From assembly GCF_036711975.1 (NCBI RefSeq), contig NC_091970.1, forward strand, positions 2,487,501 through 2,551,500: a stretch of DNA of 64,000 bases, given 5' to 3'. The notes beneath the pieces were generated by a model. The model was given only the letters and a program-made list of their open reading frames with translations. It was not told the DNA's origin and made no database searches. The translations under genes and the position numbers were made by a program. This document shows positions 24,001-35,218 of the stretch, in pieces. Source of the DNA: Onthophagus taurus. Taxonomy: Eukaryota > Arthropoda > Insecta > Coleoptera > Scarabaeidae. Position 1 is the stretch's first letter. The number at the start of each line of letters is the position of its first letter.

Positions 24001-24838
24001 CTTTATTTTTACAAACTCAAAAACATCTAGAAAGTTTTGGCACTACATTACCATAACACCTAGCCAAATTCTTGTACGATTCTAACAATAAAACGTACTC
24101 AAAACCAATTTATTTACCTACAATTTGTGCCCCAACCACATTGTTGCTTAAGTTACCTATATTTAGTTTCGAAATCCAGGCAGATATTTTCTAGACATTT
24201 CCGGCTTTATGTTTCGCACGGATATTTCTTTAATTCTAAATCTATTTCAATCCTTTTCAAACATTGACTATATTCAATGATTGTTTAAAAAAATAATTGT
24301 GTCAATAACATTCTTGAAGTAATAAAAATTGACGTTTAATATTTGACGTTTAAAATCAACGCTACCAACTTTTCGAAAATAAAATTATGTCAAATTATTT
24401 TTATGAAAAAAAAAAGTATTTTAAATAAAAATTATTTATCGAAACCGCAATTGATAAGAAAAAAACTTTAAGTATTTTAACTAAACCTAAAAAAATGCGT
24501 TTTAAATAAGCAACATTGCACAAAGCACTCAATAAGTTTAAACAATTAACTTTTTGTTCAACAATCACGTTTATTATTGTTCCCCTTATTTTTTATTCGT
24601 TAAAAATGTAAAAATTAACCTTGAATCAAATCCCAATTTAAAAATAAAATAAAACAAATCACTTCCTTTCGCATTTTGATTACTTACATTTTTTAACGTC
24701 AGTCAATTTGCAACTAAACACATTTTAATCAATTTCAAACACTTTCTTAGATTAAAAAAATTAAAAGAGATTTTTACGAGACACTTTTTATAGGCCGTTT
24801 CGATAAGAACACCCACAACCACTTCTCTACTTACTTAC

Positions 24839-25080
24839 CTCTCCGAGCTGGGCTATAACAACATAAATTAAAGTTTATCACAAAACCGGTAAAACACAAC
24901 GCGATGAAACAGAACGTAAAAATGCCGCGCATTCGGACGCGAAGCCGTCACAACAAGAACTAAACTAAATTTGCGTATCGACGTCCGTCGACGTCGTTGT
25001 ACTTCGCGAATATATTCAAAAACTCACCGCTTTCAACCGACAACAGTGATATTAGCTACTAAAGCCCCCTCTTTTTAAAG
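24839..25080 (-). promoter_or_regulatory. Candidate orphan first exon/promoter on the minus strand
   Basis: A CpG-richer island reads, on the minus strand, into CCCAGCTCGGAGAG and a near-ideal donor GTAAGTAAGTAG (boundary at 24838/24839). It has no long open frame, so it would be a 5' UTR exon. No minus-strand coding gene lies to its left in the window. Its partner exons would be beyond the left edge (which would make the ABCB genes nested) or are not recognised. This is inferred from signals only. Confidence 0.35.
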
Positions 25081-26141
25081 AATAAAACGCATTTTTTTAT
25101 AATAATAACAAATTTAGTTTGTTCAATAAATTGCGAATTAAAATAGAATCAAAAGTTAGCCAAAATATGATTGCGTCACGCAAAAAAGCCATAAAAATAG
25201 GATAATATCGTCCTACTTGTTTAATCTATTTTTATATTAACCAGCTTGACACTTTTTGAGGTTATTTCACAAAATTTTGAGGTTATGTTACATTATAACC
25301 TCTTTTTTGCTTTTTTCGTTTGATTCATTCAAATATTTACGTTATTCCCGCAATAATGTATTAATAATCGTACCTTAAATTTGAAGAGCCAACTGGCAAC
25401 GATTTTTATTGTTCTTAAATTGGGCCCCAATTGTTGATGTTTTCGATAATATCGTTTGGAATTTCAGTATTTTCTTTCTAAACATAGAAACATAGTGTAT
25501 TAACGACATTACTTTATCAAAATTGTATCAACTTACGTTTTAAATTCACTTAAACGGGATAATAAACACAATAAACATAACCTAAAAGATAAAGCGTTCA
25601 AATTTGAAATAATTTTTAGGTTGGTCAACATGAAATAATAAAATATAAAAAAATGTTATAATAAAATAAATTAATCATAGGAAATTATTATTATGAAGAA
25701 ATTGTTTATTTTATAAACTTTTTTTTATTATAAACTTATTATAATCTGATAAAACGATATTTTCGATATCGAATCATTAAAAAAAAATTTGTGGGTTGGT
25801 AACTTGAAATGACAATTAAAGTTTAACCAAAAATATTTCAAATATTTTAGAGAAATAACGCATTTTAGAATTATTTTTCGATATTGAGAGATTTGATGAA
25901 TATATATTAATAAATCATTATCTCTTCATAACCACAAAACCGACAAAAAAAGCAACAAGGTTGAGGTTATGTTATGGTCTGTCATAAATAATAATTTCAT
26001 TAATAAACTCTTTTTTTAGGAAAACCACATAGGAAATTCAACTTTTAATAAACACAACTTATCGACTAAATAAACTGGGAATTTTGCATATAAATATCTA
26101 TACAAATAAAGAAACATACTACAAAAACAAATTAAACGATT
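25081..26141. other. AT-rich intergenic stretch
   Basis: The sequence between the candidate first exon and the innexin stop contains several TTGAGGTTATGTT-like words and short A/T runs. I see no gene or clear repeat unit. Confidence 0.5.
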
Positions 26142-27295
26142 TTAAACAGGCATAGTAACCTCGAGATCATAAGGCAATGTTGATTTACTCTTTAAAACGG
26201 TTGCGATACTAACCAAAAAATCTTTATAAATCAGCGGATTTAAATTTTTACCTAATTGATACAAAAAGAAATAATCACCAAAAGAAACCTTGCTGGTTAT
26301 AACATTCGCGTTTTTTCTTGATAGAAATTTAGTGTGGGCCATCAATAAATACATCCTAACTTTCGGTGAAAGAATCACAATGACTCTATAAATCATCTCA
26401 TAAAAACTAATAATCGCAAGCACCAAAAACCAAACCCACAGTATCAAAAACAGCTTTTCATTAACAATGTTTAATGGGAGAACACACAAAGCATCGTCCC
26501 TTTGTACACCCCCAGATGGGCCATAATTATAATATGTACACTTTGTTACTTTAGGAAAAACTCGAGTCATTGGGTTCTCTCCATTGTAAAGTGCCAAAGC
26601 TATGCCGTAACTGGTGAATTGACCGCTTAAAAACCAATCCATAAACATAATTTGACAAACTACATTAATAAAATTTAATAATTCGCAAAAAGCGAATCTT
26701 AATGCGTAAAGATTGTGGGAGTAATTTCCGCTTAACACATAATTAACCAAGCGTTCTTTCGCCTCTTTATTCCAACAATTCGGGATTAAAGGCCCCCCTA
26801 AATCTTTAGCTAACAAACGTAATCGTCCACCTTCCCAATTTTTCCATAAATATCTCGGGATGTAAAATAATAACGCTTGGAAACAAAAAACAATGCAGAC
26901 CCATTGATAATATTTTTGTGTTATTATTTCATCGGATGAATCTTGAAGCGTATCACTTAATAATCGGGGATCAGGTCCCAAACCACTCAAAATATTCTCT
27001 AAATCATAAAAAAAAACATCAATACAGCAAATTTTAATCAAAAATAGTTACCTTTTAACGTTTTCTTTATTGTAAAGGTCCCATAAATCCAACAATACGT
27101 TTCAATAACTTCGGAGTGCTTCGCCTTCACCTCACAATCGATTGGGTCCCCAAAATATTGTTTGGAGGTTAATAAAATCGAAAAAACTATCAACATAATC
27201 ACCGTAAACTTGTAATGCAACTTGAAAATATTATTATCGGTGTGGATTTGTTCGACTTTTATCAGCGATTTGAATGAATTCAAAAAGTCCATCAT
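26142..27295 (-). CDS. Innexin (gap-junction channel protein)
   Basis: Innexins form gap junctions and hemichannels in the plasma membrane of invertebrate cells. Two exons, 27052-27295 and 26142-26998, are joined across a 53-nt intron (phase 1) to give 366 aa, a normal innexin length. Visible hallmarks are: N-terminal LKVEQ-type segment followed by TDN and FKLHYKFT; TM1; IGD-like GDPIDC; the pair of cysteines in each extracellular loop (IDC..TYC and KCTYYNYGPSG..ALC); the innexin signature YYQWV at the start of TM2; and the LPLNIVNEK segment before TM4. The C-terminal LGKNLNPLIYKDF corresponds to the family's conserved cytoplasmic end. It looks closest to the inx2/shakB/ogre-type group, but I cannot assign the orthologue. 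Innexin exon 1 starts 150 bp from the neighbouring Dnmt2 stop, on the same strand. Confidence 0.93.
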
Positions 27296-27446
27296 GTTGG
27301 GATTAAATTAAAATAATCGGTTACGATGGGAAACGTTAAAGATGATTGAAAAACTAGTTTTTAAGTAAAAAATGATTTTGACGTTTTAAACTTTATAAGT
27401 GATACCAACATAAAATTAAGTCACTAAATTATTAAAAAAATTTAAT

Positions 27447-28467
27447 TTAATTGAATAATTTTATTAATTCCGATACAACTTTAATATTAACGCTATTTCC
27501 AATTAAATTAAAACGTTGTTTATCGGTGATTTCATCGGGAAAATTAAAATTTTCCGGGAAACACATTAACCTCAAAACTTCCCTTGGTGTAAAATATCTC
27601 AAATTTAATTTCTTCAAACATTCTAATTTTGAATTAAAATCATCATAATTTTTTGATTCTTTATAAATCTGGTCAAATTCGTTTTTGGTTTTATCACAAT
27701 AAACACTTCCGGTACCTTCGATGTATCTTCCGTAAGCTTTGGTAAAACAGCAACTTCTAAACGATTCGTTAAAACAAACGTCCAATATGTTAGCTTTTTT
27801 TAAAAGAATATCGTCGGATAAAAAATATTTTACATCAACGTTATTTTCGATTATATCACCAATTTTAAATGAAGCGTTTTCGTTAAATATCAAACTAGTT
27901 TCAAATTGAAATGTTTTTGGTTCTTTAACAGCGACGCAATAATATCTATGTCTAGTATTTGGAACCCCAAATTGATGAGGACTCAAAATGTATTCTTGGT
28001 ATTGATAATTTTCATCGTTTAAGGTTTTTATTAAAATTTCCCTCATTTCTGATGTTTCGAATCCTTTAACGTTTTCGATGAGTATGTTTTTAATGTTTAA
28101 TTGAGGGATAAGTCCCAAAACGTGCATAAACGAATCCGTTCTTGGATCTTTTACATCTTTTTTTAATCCGTTTCTCGTGAATGGCTGGCAAGGTGGAGAC
28201 ATTAAAATTGTATCAACTTCCAATTTATTAATAAATTGGGCTGAAAGTCCTTGAATATTTTTGTTTAAAAGGTTCGTTGTTGGAAAATTGTGTTTATAAA
28301 CAACATTTGCCACAGTGTTTATATCGATTGAGGTTATAATTTCACCTGAGACATTACTGGCTGAAAAATACGGTTTTAAGATAATTATTGGGGTTAAATA
28401 ATTCACTAATACCTTTTAAACCTAAATGCATCCCTCCTATTCCGCTATAAAGTTCTAAAACTTTCAT
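27447..28467 (-). CDS. Dnmt2: tRNA (cytosine-38-C5) methyltransferase, DNMT2/TRDMT1 family
   Basis: The enzyme transfers methyl from S-adenosylmethionine to C38 of tRNA-Asp and related tRNAs; it looks like a DNA methyltransferase but acts mainly on tRNA. Exons are 28413-28467 and 27447-28360, with a 52-nt intron (phase 1), giving 322 aa, slightly short for the family. Motif I (LELYSGIGGMHLGL) is encoded across the junction. Motif IV holds the catalytic cysteine (SPPCQPFTRNG), motif VI is ENVKGFE and motif VIII is RHRYY. The Dnmt2-specific CFT signature is present as CCFTKAYGRYIEGTGS. The last motifs (LRLMCFPENF and GNSVNIKVV) are intact. The start ATG at 28467 is needed for motif I. No Dnmt1- or Dnmt3-type domains are present. 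Confidence 0.96.
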
Positions 28468-28590
28468 TTTTGACGGTTTTATTTTTGAGGTTAAGTTTGA
28501 CTTAACCTTACTTTTGCAAAAAAAATTTCAAAGTGATTTTTAATATATTTAATTTAAATAAAATCCTTTTTTACAAATGTGTTATATAAA

Positions 28591-29084
28591 TCAATTTTTG
28601 ATATCTAATCCATCTGGACTAACCGCCATATAACAAAGAACCCCACCGTTCGGTATTTGTTGAGCAGATACGAAAGCTCTTCCATCGGGAGCTTTGTGAT
28701 ACAACATAGGCATAATCGGGCCGGTTCTTTGTAAGAATGGAACTTCGCTGGCTAACATGTTCCCTAAATGTTCCGCTAAAGAACATAAATCAGATTCCGG
28801 GGGTGGTTTTGTGAACGGTCCATGAAGGAATTTATTTCGAACTTGAATTCTTAAGAATTGAATATATTCATTGCGCAATTTAGCAGTTTCTAAGTTGTCG
28901 TCGGGTATTCCCGTTAATTTTCTTACCCATTCCGAGCATCTAACTCGATCTTGAAATAATAAACTTGCTACAATAATTTATTGATGATTAAATTAAAATT
29001 ACCGTATGGATTTGCTAAATCATGGGAATGCATTGCAATATCGTGTTGGGCATTTTTGAATTCTATGTTATCTTGGGTTGCCAT
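28591..29084 (-). CDS. Small DUF4485-like protein
   Basis: Two exons (29003-29084 and 28591-28967; intron 28968-29002, only 35 nt, phase 1) encode 152 aa. The central part (RVRCSEWVRKL..LRNEYIQFLRIQ..HGPFTKPPP) resembles the DUF4485 domain at the N-terminus of centrosomal CEP112-type proteins, recalled from family knowledge and not searched. The C-terminal half (SEVPFLQRTGPIMPMLYHKA and later) is unfamiliar to me. There is no signal peptide or membrane segment. It sits between Dnmt2 (124 bp) and Hrs in a same-strand block. The function is unknown. The 35-nt intron is very short and should be checked with transcripts, though its GT and AG are in place and the frame joins. Confidence 0.7.
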
Positions 29085-29426
29085 TACTCATCAAAAATAA
29101 AGGCTAAAATAGAAAATTAATAAGAATATAGTCACATGTATACAATTTTTGATTGATTTTGACTTTTAATTTAGACATTTCTTCCGTTTTTTTGACAATT
29201 TTAAATCAAACAACAACAAAATTGCTTTTAAACTTGAATATTATAATTTTAATTAAGAGTACAAACCATATTACAACATTTATAGTTCTTAAACTTTACC
29301 AAAAATCTACATAAAACAGACACTTTTTTTATTTATTCGCATACTACAAAACTCCTCAAAATAATTTTATGTTCCATCAAAACGATCAAATCCATTTTGT
29401 TAGAACATAATTAATATTTTTATAAT

Positions 29427-32400
29427 CTAATCAAAGCTTATTAACTCAGCCGTTTGAGTCTCCTCTTGAGTTTGTTGTACTTGAGGACTCGGCGGTGGCG
29501 CCCCCGGTTGTTGGTATTGCGGCAAAGTCATTGGAACACCTCCTTGTTGCCCCATCATCCCTTGTGTACCCCCCATCAACGCCGGTGGTAATTGCATGGG
29601 AGGAATTTGTCCCATTGGAGGAGGAATTCCTTGTCCTGGGGGGATATTCTGCATTATATTTTGTGGGGGGACTTGAATATTTTGAGGAGGACCTTGCATT
29701 CCCGGCGGTGGAGGAACTTGAACGTTTTGAGGTGGACCGTGAAGATTTTGAGGGGGAGCTTGAATATTTTGTGGGGGAGCTATGTTTTGAGGTGCCGATT
29801 GTATATTTTGTGGCATCCCCGGATGTGGGGCTTGAATGTTTTGAGGGGGTTGAACTCCTAAAAATTAAAAAAACTAATTAATTTAAACAAATAAAATTAA
29901 ATCTGTCAAATTTGAATTTGAGGTTAACTTTAAATAATAATTAATATTTTTAATATAAGCGTAATTTCGTTGTTAAAACACATTTTTTAATTTATTTAAA
30001 TTAAAAATTTAATTAAATTAACTATAAATAATAAATTTTATTAATATTAAATTGTATTAATTTTAAGTTGGTAGCTCTAAATCGCAAATTAACCATCGCG
30101 AAGTAAATCTATTTAATTTTAATAAAAAAAGATAATTTCAGGTGTGATTTAAGCAATAATTATTCATTATCGCATAATTAACCATAAAAAATCATTCTTT
30201 TTTATTTAAACAAATAAATTAAAATAAATAATTTTATTTAAAATATTAAATCTGTCAAATTCGAATTTGAGGTTAACTTTAAAACATTATAAAATTTATT
30301 ATTTTAATGTAAACATAATTTCATTGTTAAAACACATCTTTTAATTTATTTAAATTAACAATTTAATTAAATCAACTATAAATAATAAATTTTATTAATA
30401 TTAAATTGTATTAATTTTAGGTTGGTAGCTCTAAATCGCAAATTAACCATCGTGAAGCAAATCTATTTAATTTTAATAAAAAAAAGGATAATTTCAGGTA
30501 AGATTTAAGCAATAATTATTGGTTATTGTTTAATTATCCATAAAAAATCAACCTTTTTATTTTTTGTTTGGTAAAAATTTTTTTTAAAATGACATTTCAA
30601 TTTTTTTTAGGTTATGTTATTAAATACTAACCTTGCGGTGGTATTTGATACCCCATCATCATATTGGGTTGCGCATATTGATAATAAGCGCCCATAGGTT
30701 GCGGATTACTTTGATATTGAGGCCCATGGATAGGAGACCCCATATACCCCCCAAATTGTGGATTAATCATGTATTGTTGCTTTTGTTGTTCCTGCCGCAT
30801 TTGCATCTCGCGTTCTTGTTCCTGAATGCGTTGCAAAGCTAATTGCCTTTGATACTGTAAGTATTCCTGTTTTTTCTTTCTCATTATATCTAATTTATGC
30901 GCCATTTGCAGTTGTCTTTGTCTCTCGGCTTCTTCGGCTTGCCTTCGCAATTTCTCCCGGTGTTCTTCTCGGAGAGCGTCAAGCGCTGCTCGAGCGTCTT
31001 TAACTTGGGTTAATTTATCTTGGAGACCTTCGTAATAGATGCGATTATCGTCGTGTTGTTGAATGTATTTTAATAGTTGCGAATGCATTTTGGTTAGGTT
31101 CATAAAAAGGGTTTGGACGCTGCTATCGGTGGCTATTGATCGACCACGACTCGAATTCGATTTCATCCGATTAATAAAAATTTCGACTTGGGATCTTAAT
31201 GTGTTTGTAAAATCCTCGATTGTTACATCAGCCATTCCATTCTCTTTAAATTTTAAATCAATGTTTTGAATTGGGGCACTCGCTGAAACCGATGGAGTAC
31301 TCAAAGATGATTTAACATCATTATCGTTTTGTTGTCGATTTTCCCAATAAGTTCGATTTAAATAATGCGATAATTCAGGTGATTCCTCGGGGCTTTGACT
31401 GCGCACCTCAACTTTAGATTCTTGTACTTTACTAAAAGTCGCTGTTGAGGACACCCTCATTTTTTGTTTCTCTTTCGCTTCGGCTTCCGATTGACTCAAA
31501 GCCAACGCCAATTGAAGTTCTTCTTCTTCGCGTAATTCATCCTCATTCTTTTTGGGTGGGACTTGACTTTGTTGGGCCAACGAGCTCTTCAAGTACTCAA
31601 TGGGTAAATCGGAGTCCTTTTCAACGGATTTCGCCGTCGCAAATGGTTTCGTGTGTAGTTCAAAGCATGCGTCGCAAACGCGCACTTCTTTTTCGATGCC
31701 GAATTTCGGTAGCGGGGTGTTTTTCTGCGAACACTGTCCGCAAAAAACTTGGCCGCACGCTCTGCAGTGATGTTTGCGCTGCATAACCCCGAACTGCACC
31801 CGACAGTGATGACACACTTCTCCGTCCACCCATTTTGGGGCACTATCCGCGGTAAACATTGCTTCTGATTCACGATAAGCCGGAAATGTAAAACCTTCCG
31901 CTTTCATTACCGTCACTAAATCCTAAATGAACACAAAGAAATTCAAAATGGCGATCTTTTGTTAATTTAATTAGATAAAATTGAGTGGTTATCGTAAACA
32001 GGTGAGTCATGCGGTATTATTTACCTTTAAATTGCTGTGTTTTGCATTTTTACGGGCAATAACTGAATTCCAAACTTGTAATAACTCCAACATTTTCTCT
32101 TTCACTTTGATGTGAGGGGTTGTTTTAACGAATTCATGTAAAGTCTCACAATACGCTTTACTTGTTAATTCATCATGTACCGAAGGGCAATTCTTTACCA
32201 CACTTTCCAGAACCATCATCGCAAACATTGCACTGTGAGGATTTTGAGAGGCTAATTTCTTTTTTATCGCGGTTAAAGCGTATTTTGGCCTAAAAATTAA
32301 TTAATTAATACGAATTTTATATTTTTAAGCGGTTTAAATCATTTACTGGATATCATCTTGACGAATTTGATCGCATATTTGCATGATTGCAGTCCAATCC

Positions 32401-32517
32401 GGTTCCATTAAGAAGTGGCTGGTTGCTTTATCTGTTTAAAAAATTAATCAATTGATTTTTAAATAAGTTATAAATGTGTTTACCTAGTTGCTTATCAAAA
32501 CCGGAGTTTTTAAACAT
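29427..32517 (-). CDS. Hrs: Hrs/HGS, ESCRT-0 subunit
   Basis: Hrs binds PI3P and ubiquitinated cargo on early endosomes, recruits clathrin and ESCRT-I, and starts multivesicular-body sorting. Exons are 32484-32517, 32347-32431, 32025-32289, 30632-31922 and 29427-29857. They total 2106 nt, or 701 aa, with all junctions in frame. The VHS domain is residues 1 to about 140 (DKATSHFLMEPDW start, ALTAIKKKL). The FYVE finger is about 159-219, with WVDG, RKHHCRACG and eight zinc-ligand cysteines/histidines. A UIM is seen as EEEELQLALALSQSE. A long coiled coil is in the middle, followed by a Gln/Pro/Met-rich tail with repeated PPQN(I/L/V) words. The protein ends ELISFD, a clathrin-box motif (LISFD) at the family's usual place. 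I see no clear PTAP/PSAP motif. Confidence 0.96.
29880..30520 (+). repeat. Tandem duplication (~350 bp) in the last Hrs intron
   Basis: Two copies of an AT-rich segment start near 29895 and 30245. Each contains TTTGAGGTTAACTTTAAA, TTGGTAGCTCTAAATCGCAA and ATTAACCATCG. They fill the 774-bp Hrs intron 29858-30631. Confidence 0.85.
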
Positions 32518-32593
32518 GTTGATGCTTTATGTTGTAACACAAAATAATAATAGGTGGTTTTTTTAAAGATTTCGTGGGATGTGTCACGGTTGT

Positions 32594-33560
32594 CAAAAAA
32601 AGTGACGTTTCTACCAGCTGATAAATTTGGTTGAGTTCTGTTTTATCGGCAATGATTCACAAAATTAATTATAAATATATTATATTAATGATAATTACAT
32701 TAATTTTATTTATATTCACAAATTAAATTGTATAATTAATTAATTATTTATATTTAAAAAAATTTATATTACAGGTTCCTGTAATTCAGCACATCAATCT
32801 TATTTAATAATATTTATTGGACCTTCAAAGTAAGTATTCCTTTTATTATTATTTTTATTAATTTTAAGCAAATAAATCGGGCCAAGAATTTAAATAAATA
32901 AATTTTAATATTTTGAGGTTATAATTTTTGACGTTTAACAACTATCAGATCTTTGGGACTGCCGTCGTTAACACAGGGCGAATTTCTTTATCATAGGGAT
33001 GAATACAAGTGCCCTTATGAAGTCAGAGCAAATAAATCTGGCCACACTATTCGACAGGTGTGATTAATACAGGGACTGACCCGGACTGACCTTTGGAATC
33101 AGTATAAAGGTCTTTGCCCACTACACCCTATCATACCATGACCGTAACCATATCGACACATGCAAAAAAATATTCAGCTGATTAAGTTGGTGTCAAAAAA
33201 AGTGACGTTTCTACCAGCTGATTAAGTTGGTTGAGTTCTATTTTATCGGCGATATATTTATAAAATTAATTATAAATATATTATATTAATAATTATTACA
33301 TGAATATGCATCAATTTTATTGATATTCATAAATTAAGTTGTATAATTATTTATATTTTAAATTTTTTATATTACAGGATTCTGTAATCCAGCACATCAA
33401 TCTTATTTATTGAGAATAGTTAATATTTATTGGACCCTTAAAGTAAGTATTCCTTTTATTATTATTATTTTTATTAATTTTAAGGAAATAAATCGGGCCA
33501 AGAATTTATATAAATAAATTTTAATGTTTTGAGGTTATAATTTTTGACGTTTAAAAAATC
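32594..33560 (+). repeat. Direct duplication between Hrs and maf-S, flanking a unique GC-richer segment
   Basis: A ~350-bp sequence beginning GTCAAAAAAAGTGACGTTTC occurs at about 32594-32940 and again at about 33191-33555. Each copy contains a splice-like pattern: ATATTACAG, then about 65 nt including CAGCACATCAATCTTATTTA, then AAAGTAAGTATTCC. Between them (32940-33185) is a less AT-rich unique segment with CCGTCGTTAACACAGGGCGA. The duplicates could be repeated non-coding exons or two halves of a repeat flanking an insertion. Confidence 0.7.
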
Positions 33561-33589
33561 AATTTTATTTACTTATCTTAAACAATAAA

Positions 33590-34067
33590 TCATAACGTTT
33601 CTAATTCAGGTGGAATAGGAATCTTATTATTAACAGCAAATTTAAGAAGAGCCTCATATCGGTTTTTAATTGTATGCACTTCCTCTTTAATCCTTACGAC
33701 ATCATCCTGCATCGTTTCCATGTCTCTCCACTCCTGCGTTTTCTCCGTTTCTAACTCGTCCTTTTGTTCGATCCTTTTAATTCGACACGAAGCGGCGTAA
33801 CCCCGATTTTTTAGGGTTCTCCGTCGTTGTTTCATCCTGACGATTTCCTCCCGGGTTAAACCGCGCAATTTGAGTTGTCTGTTTAAATCGCGAACGGATA
33901 TAGAAACCAATTCATCGTCGGAGATGTCGAGGACTGGCCCCGGGGACAGAGGGGGCTAAAATCAAAACGTTTATTAGAATGAGTAAGTTAGGAGGGGGCG
34001 AATTCGTGTCTTATCGCTAACATACCAACGCTTTTCGTCCATTTTCTTTGCGATGTTCTTGAGGCAT
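33590..34067 (-). CDS. maf-S: Small Maf bZIP transcription factor
   Basis: Small Maf proteins lack an activation domain and pair with CNC factors (Cnc/Nrf) at antioxidant-response and related elements. Exons are 34026-34067 and 33590-33955 (intron 70 nt, phase 0), giving 135 aa, typical for the family. Residues 1-14 are exon 1. A short linker [18 protein letters not shown] leads into the extended homology region ([20 protein letters not shown]) and the basic region with the Maf hallmark [12 protein letters not shown], where Tyr replaces the usual Ala of other bZIPs. The zipper follows, with heptad d positions L-E-M-I-I, weaker than the vertebrate leucines. No large-Maf activation domain is present. 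It is divergent with Spr; the two start codons are 306 bp apart and could share a promoter. Confidence 0.95.
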
Positions 34068-34373
34068 TCTCAAATTACTTATTCTCAAATTACGACGCAG
34101 TATCTAGAGATGGAATTTACGCAAAAACTGCAAGTCATTGTTGGTTATGAATTGTGTTGGGAAAGTTTATTAACTGTTCTAAAAACATTTTTGTCCCGTT
34201 ATAATTTGGGCCATAATTAATTTGTTTAAACATTTCGATAAGATTTTTACGTAAAATCGTGGAAATATTAAACTAAAAGTGGAAAATTTATGCGAATCAT
34301 TTCAGCGTTGCCAACTAAATCTTTATAATTCCCCTAAATCACTTAGTCTTGATAAATCTTTGAATTGTAAAAG

Positions 34374-35162
34374 ATGGAAACTTCGATTGATTTCTTAAAA
34401 CCATGTTTTGTGATAATTACGGGTGCCTCAAAAGGTATCGGAAGACAAATCGCTATTGATACGTCAAAAAAGTTATGTGATGGATCTGAAATTGTTCTTG
34501 TGGCAAGATCTGAAGAAGGATTAAAAGAAACTCAAAGTTTAATAACATCTGTTACACAAAAAAACATCAAAATCGAAACGATTAAGGTCGATTTTTCTAA
34601 TTTCACCTTATTGGATTGTGAAAAATTCTTTAATAACTTAACAACAAACACACAATTTGAATCAGGAGTGATTTTCCACAACGTTGGTTCAATTGGGACA
34701 TTAAAAAAGGTTACAAATTTGGAGGATCTCGATGAATGGAAAAAGCATTATGATTTAAATTTATTCTCAACAATCCTCTTTAATAATCATTTTATTAAGA
34801 CAATTGGGCCAATAACAAAAAGGATTTATGTAATTAACATTACATCTTTGTGTGGGAGAAAACCTTTTAATAATCTTGCTATGTATGGTTCTGCTAAAGC
34901 TGCAAGGGATTTATATTTTAAAGTGTTAGATGTTGAAGAACCCAACATTACTGTTCTTAATTACTCTCCAGGGCCTGTTAAAACGGATATGGTGGATATA
35001 ATTGTAAATGAAGCCGAGGATGAAGGATTACGACAACAATTTAAAACTAATATTATGGAAAAAACCATTTTAACCCCTCCCCAAACTGTTTCGAAATTAA
35101 TTTATTTGTTAGAAAGGGGTAAATTTAATTCTGGGGATACTGTTGATTATTATGATGTATAA
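34374..35162 (+). CDS. Spr: Sepiapterin reductase (SDR family)
   Basis: It catalyses the last NADPH-dependent steps to tetrahydrobiopterin, needed for pteridine pigments and aromatic amino-acid hydroxylases. The single exon encodes 262 aa, the usual length. The Rossmann dinucleotide motif TGASKGIG is at residues 16-23. The family's NNAGS is here HNVGS. The catalytic Ser (NITSLCG) and the Tyr-X3-Lys (MYGSAKAARDL) are intact. The sepiapterin-reductase-specific segment EEPNITVLNYSPGPVKTDM and the C-terminal SGDTVDYYDV are present, which distinguishes it from generic SDRs. An AATAAA lies at 35171-35176. Transcription converges with mRpS21, whose stop is 56 bp away. Confidence 0.94.
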   Translation: METSIDFLKPCFVIITGASKGIGRQIAIDTSKKLCDGSEIVLVARSEEGLKETQSLITSVTQKNIKIETIKVDFSNFTLLDCEKFFNNLTTNTQFESGVIFHNVGSIGTLKKVTNLEDLDEWKKHYDLNLFSTILFNNHFIKTIGPITKRIYVINITSLCGRKPFNNLAMYGSAKAARDLYFKVLDVEEPNITVLNYSPGPVKTDMVDIIVNEAEDEGLRQQFKTNIMEKTILTPPQTVSKLIYLLERGKFNSGDTVDYYDV

Positions 35163-35170
35163 ATTTGATT

Positions 35171-35176
35171 AATAAA
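35171..35176 (+). terminator. Poly(A) signal of Spr
   Basis: AATAAA lies 8 nt after the Spr stop. A minus-strand AATAAA for mRpS21 is read at 35209-35214. The two 3' UTRs must therefore overlap or nearly abut. Confidence 0.6.
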
Positions 35177-35218
35177 GAATTTATTTCTATTTAATAACTA
35201 CAAAATTATTTATTTCAT

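Noticed and set aside
29495..29881. Plus-strand frames opposite the Hrs proline-rich exon
   Set aside because: Antisense shadows of the biased Pro/Gln codons of Hrs.
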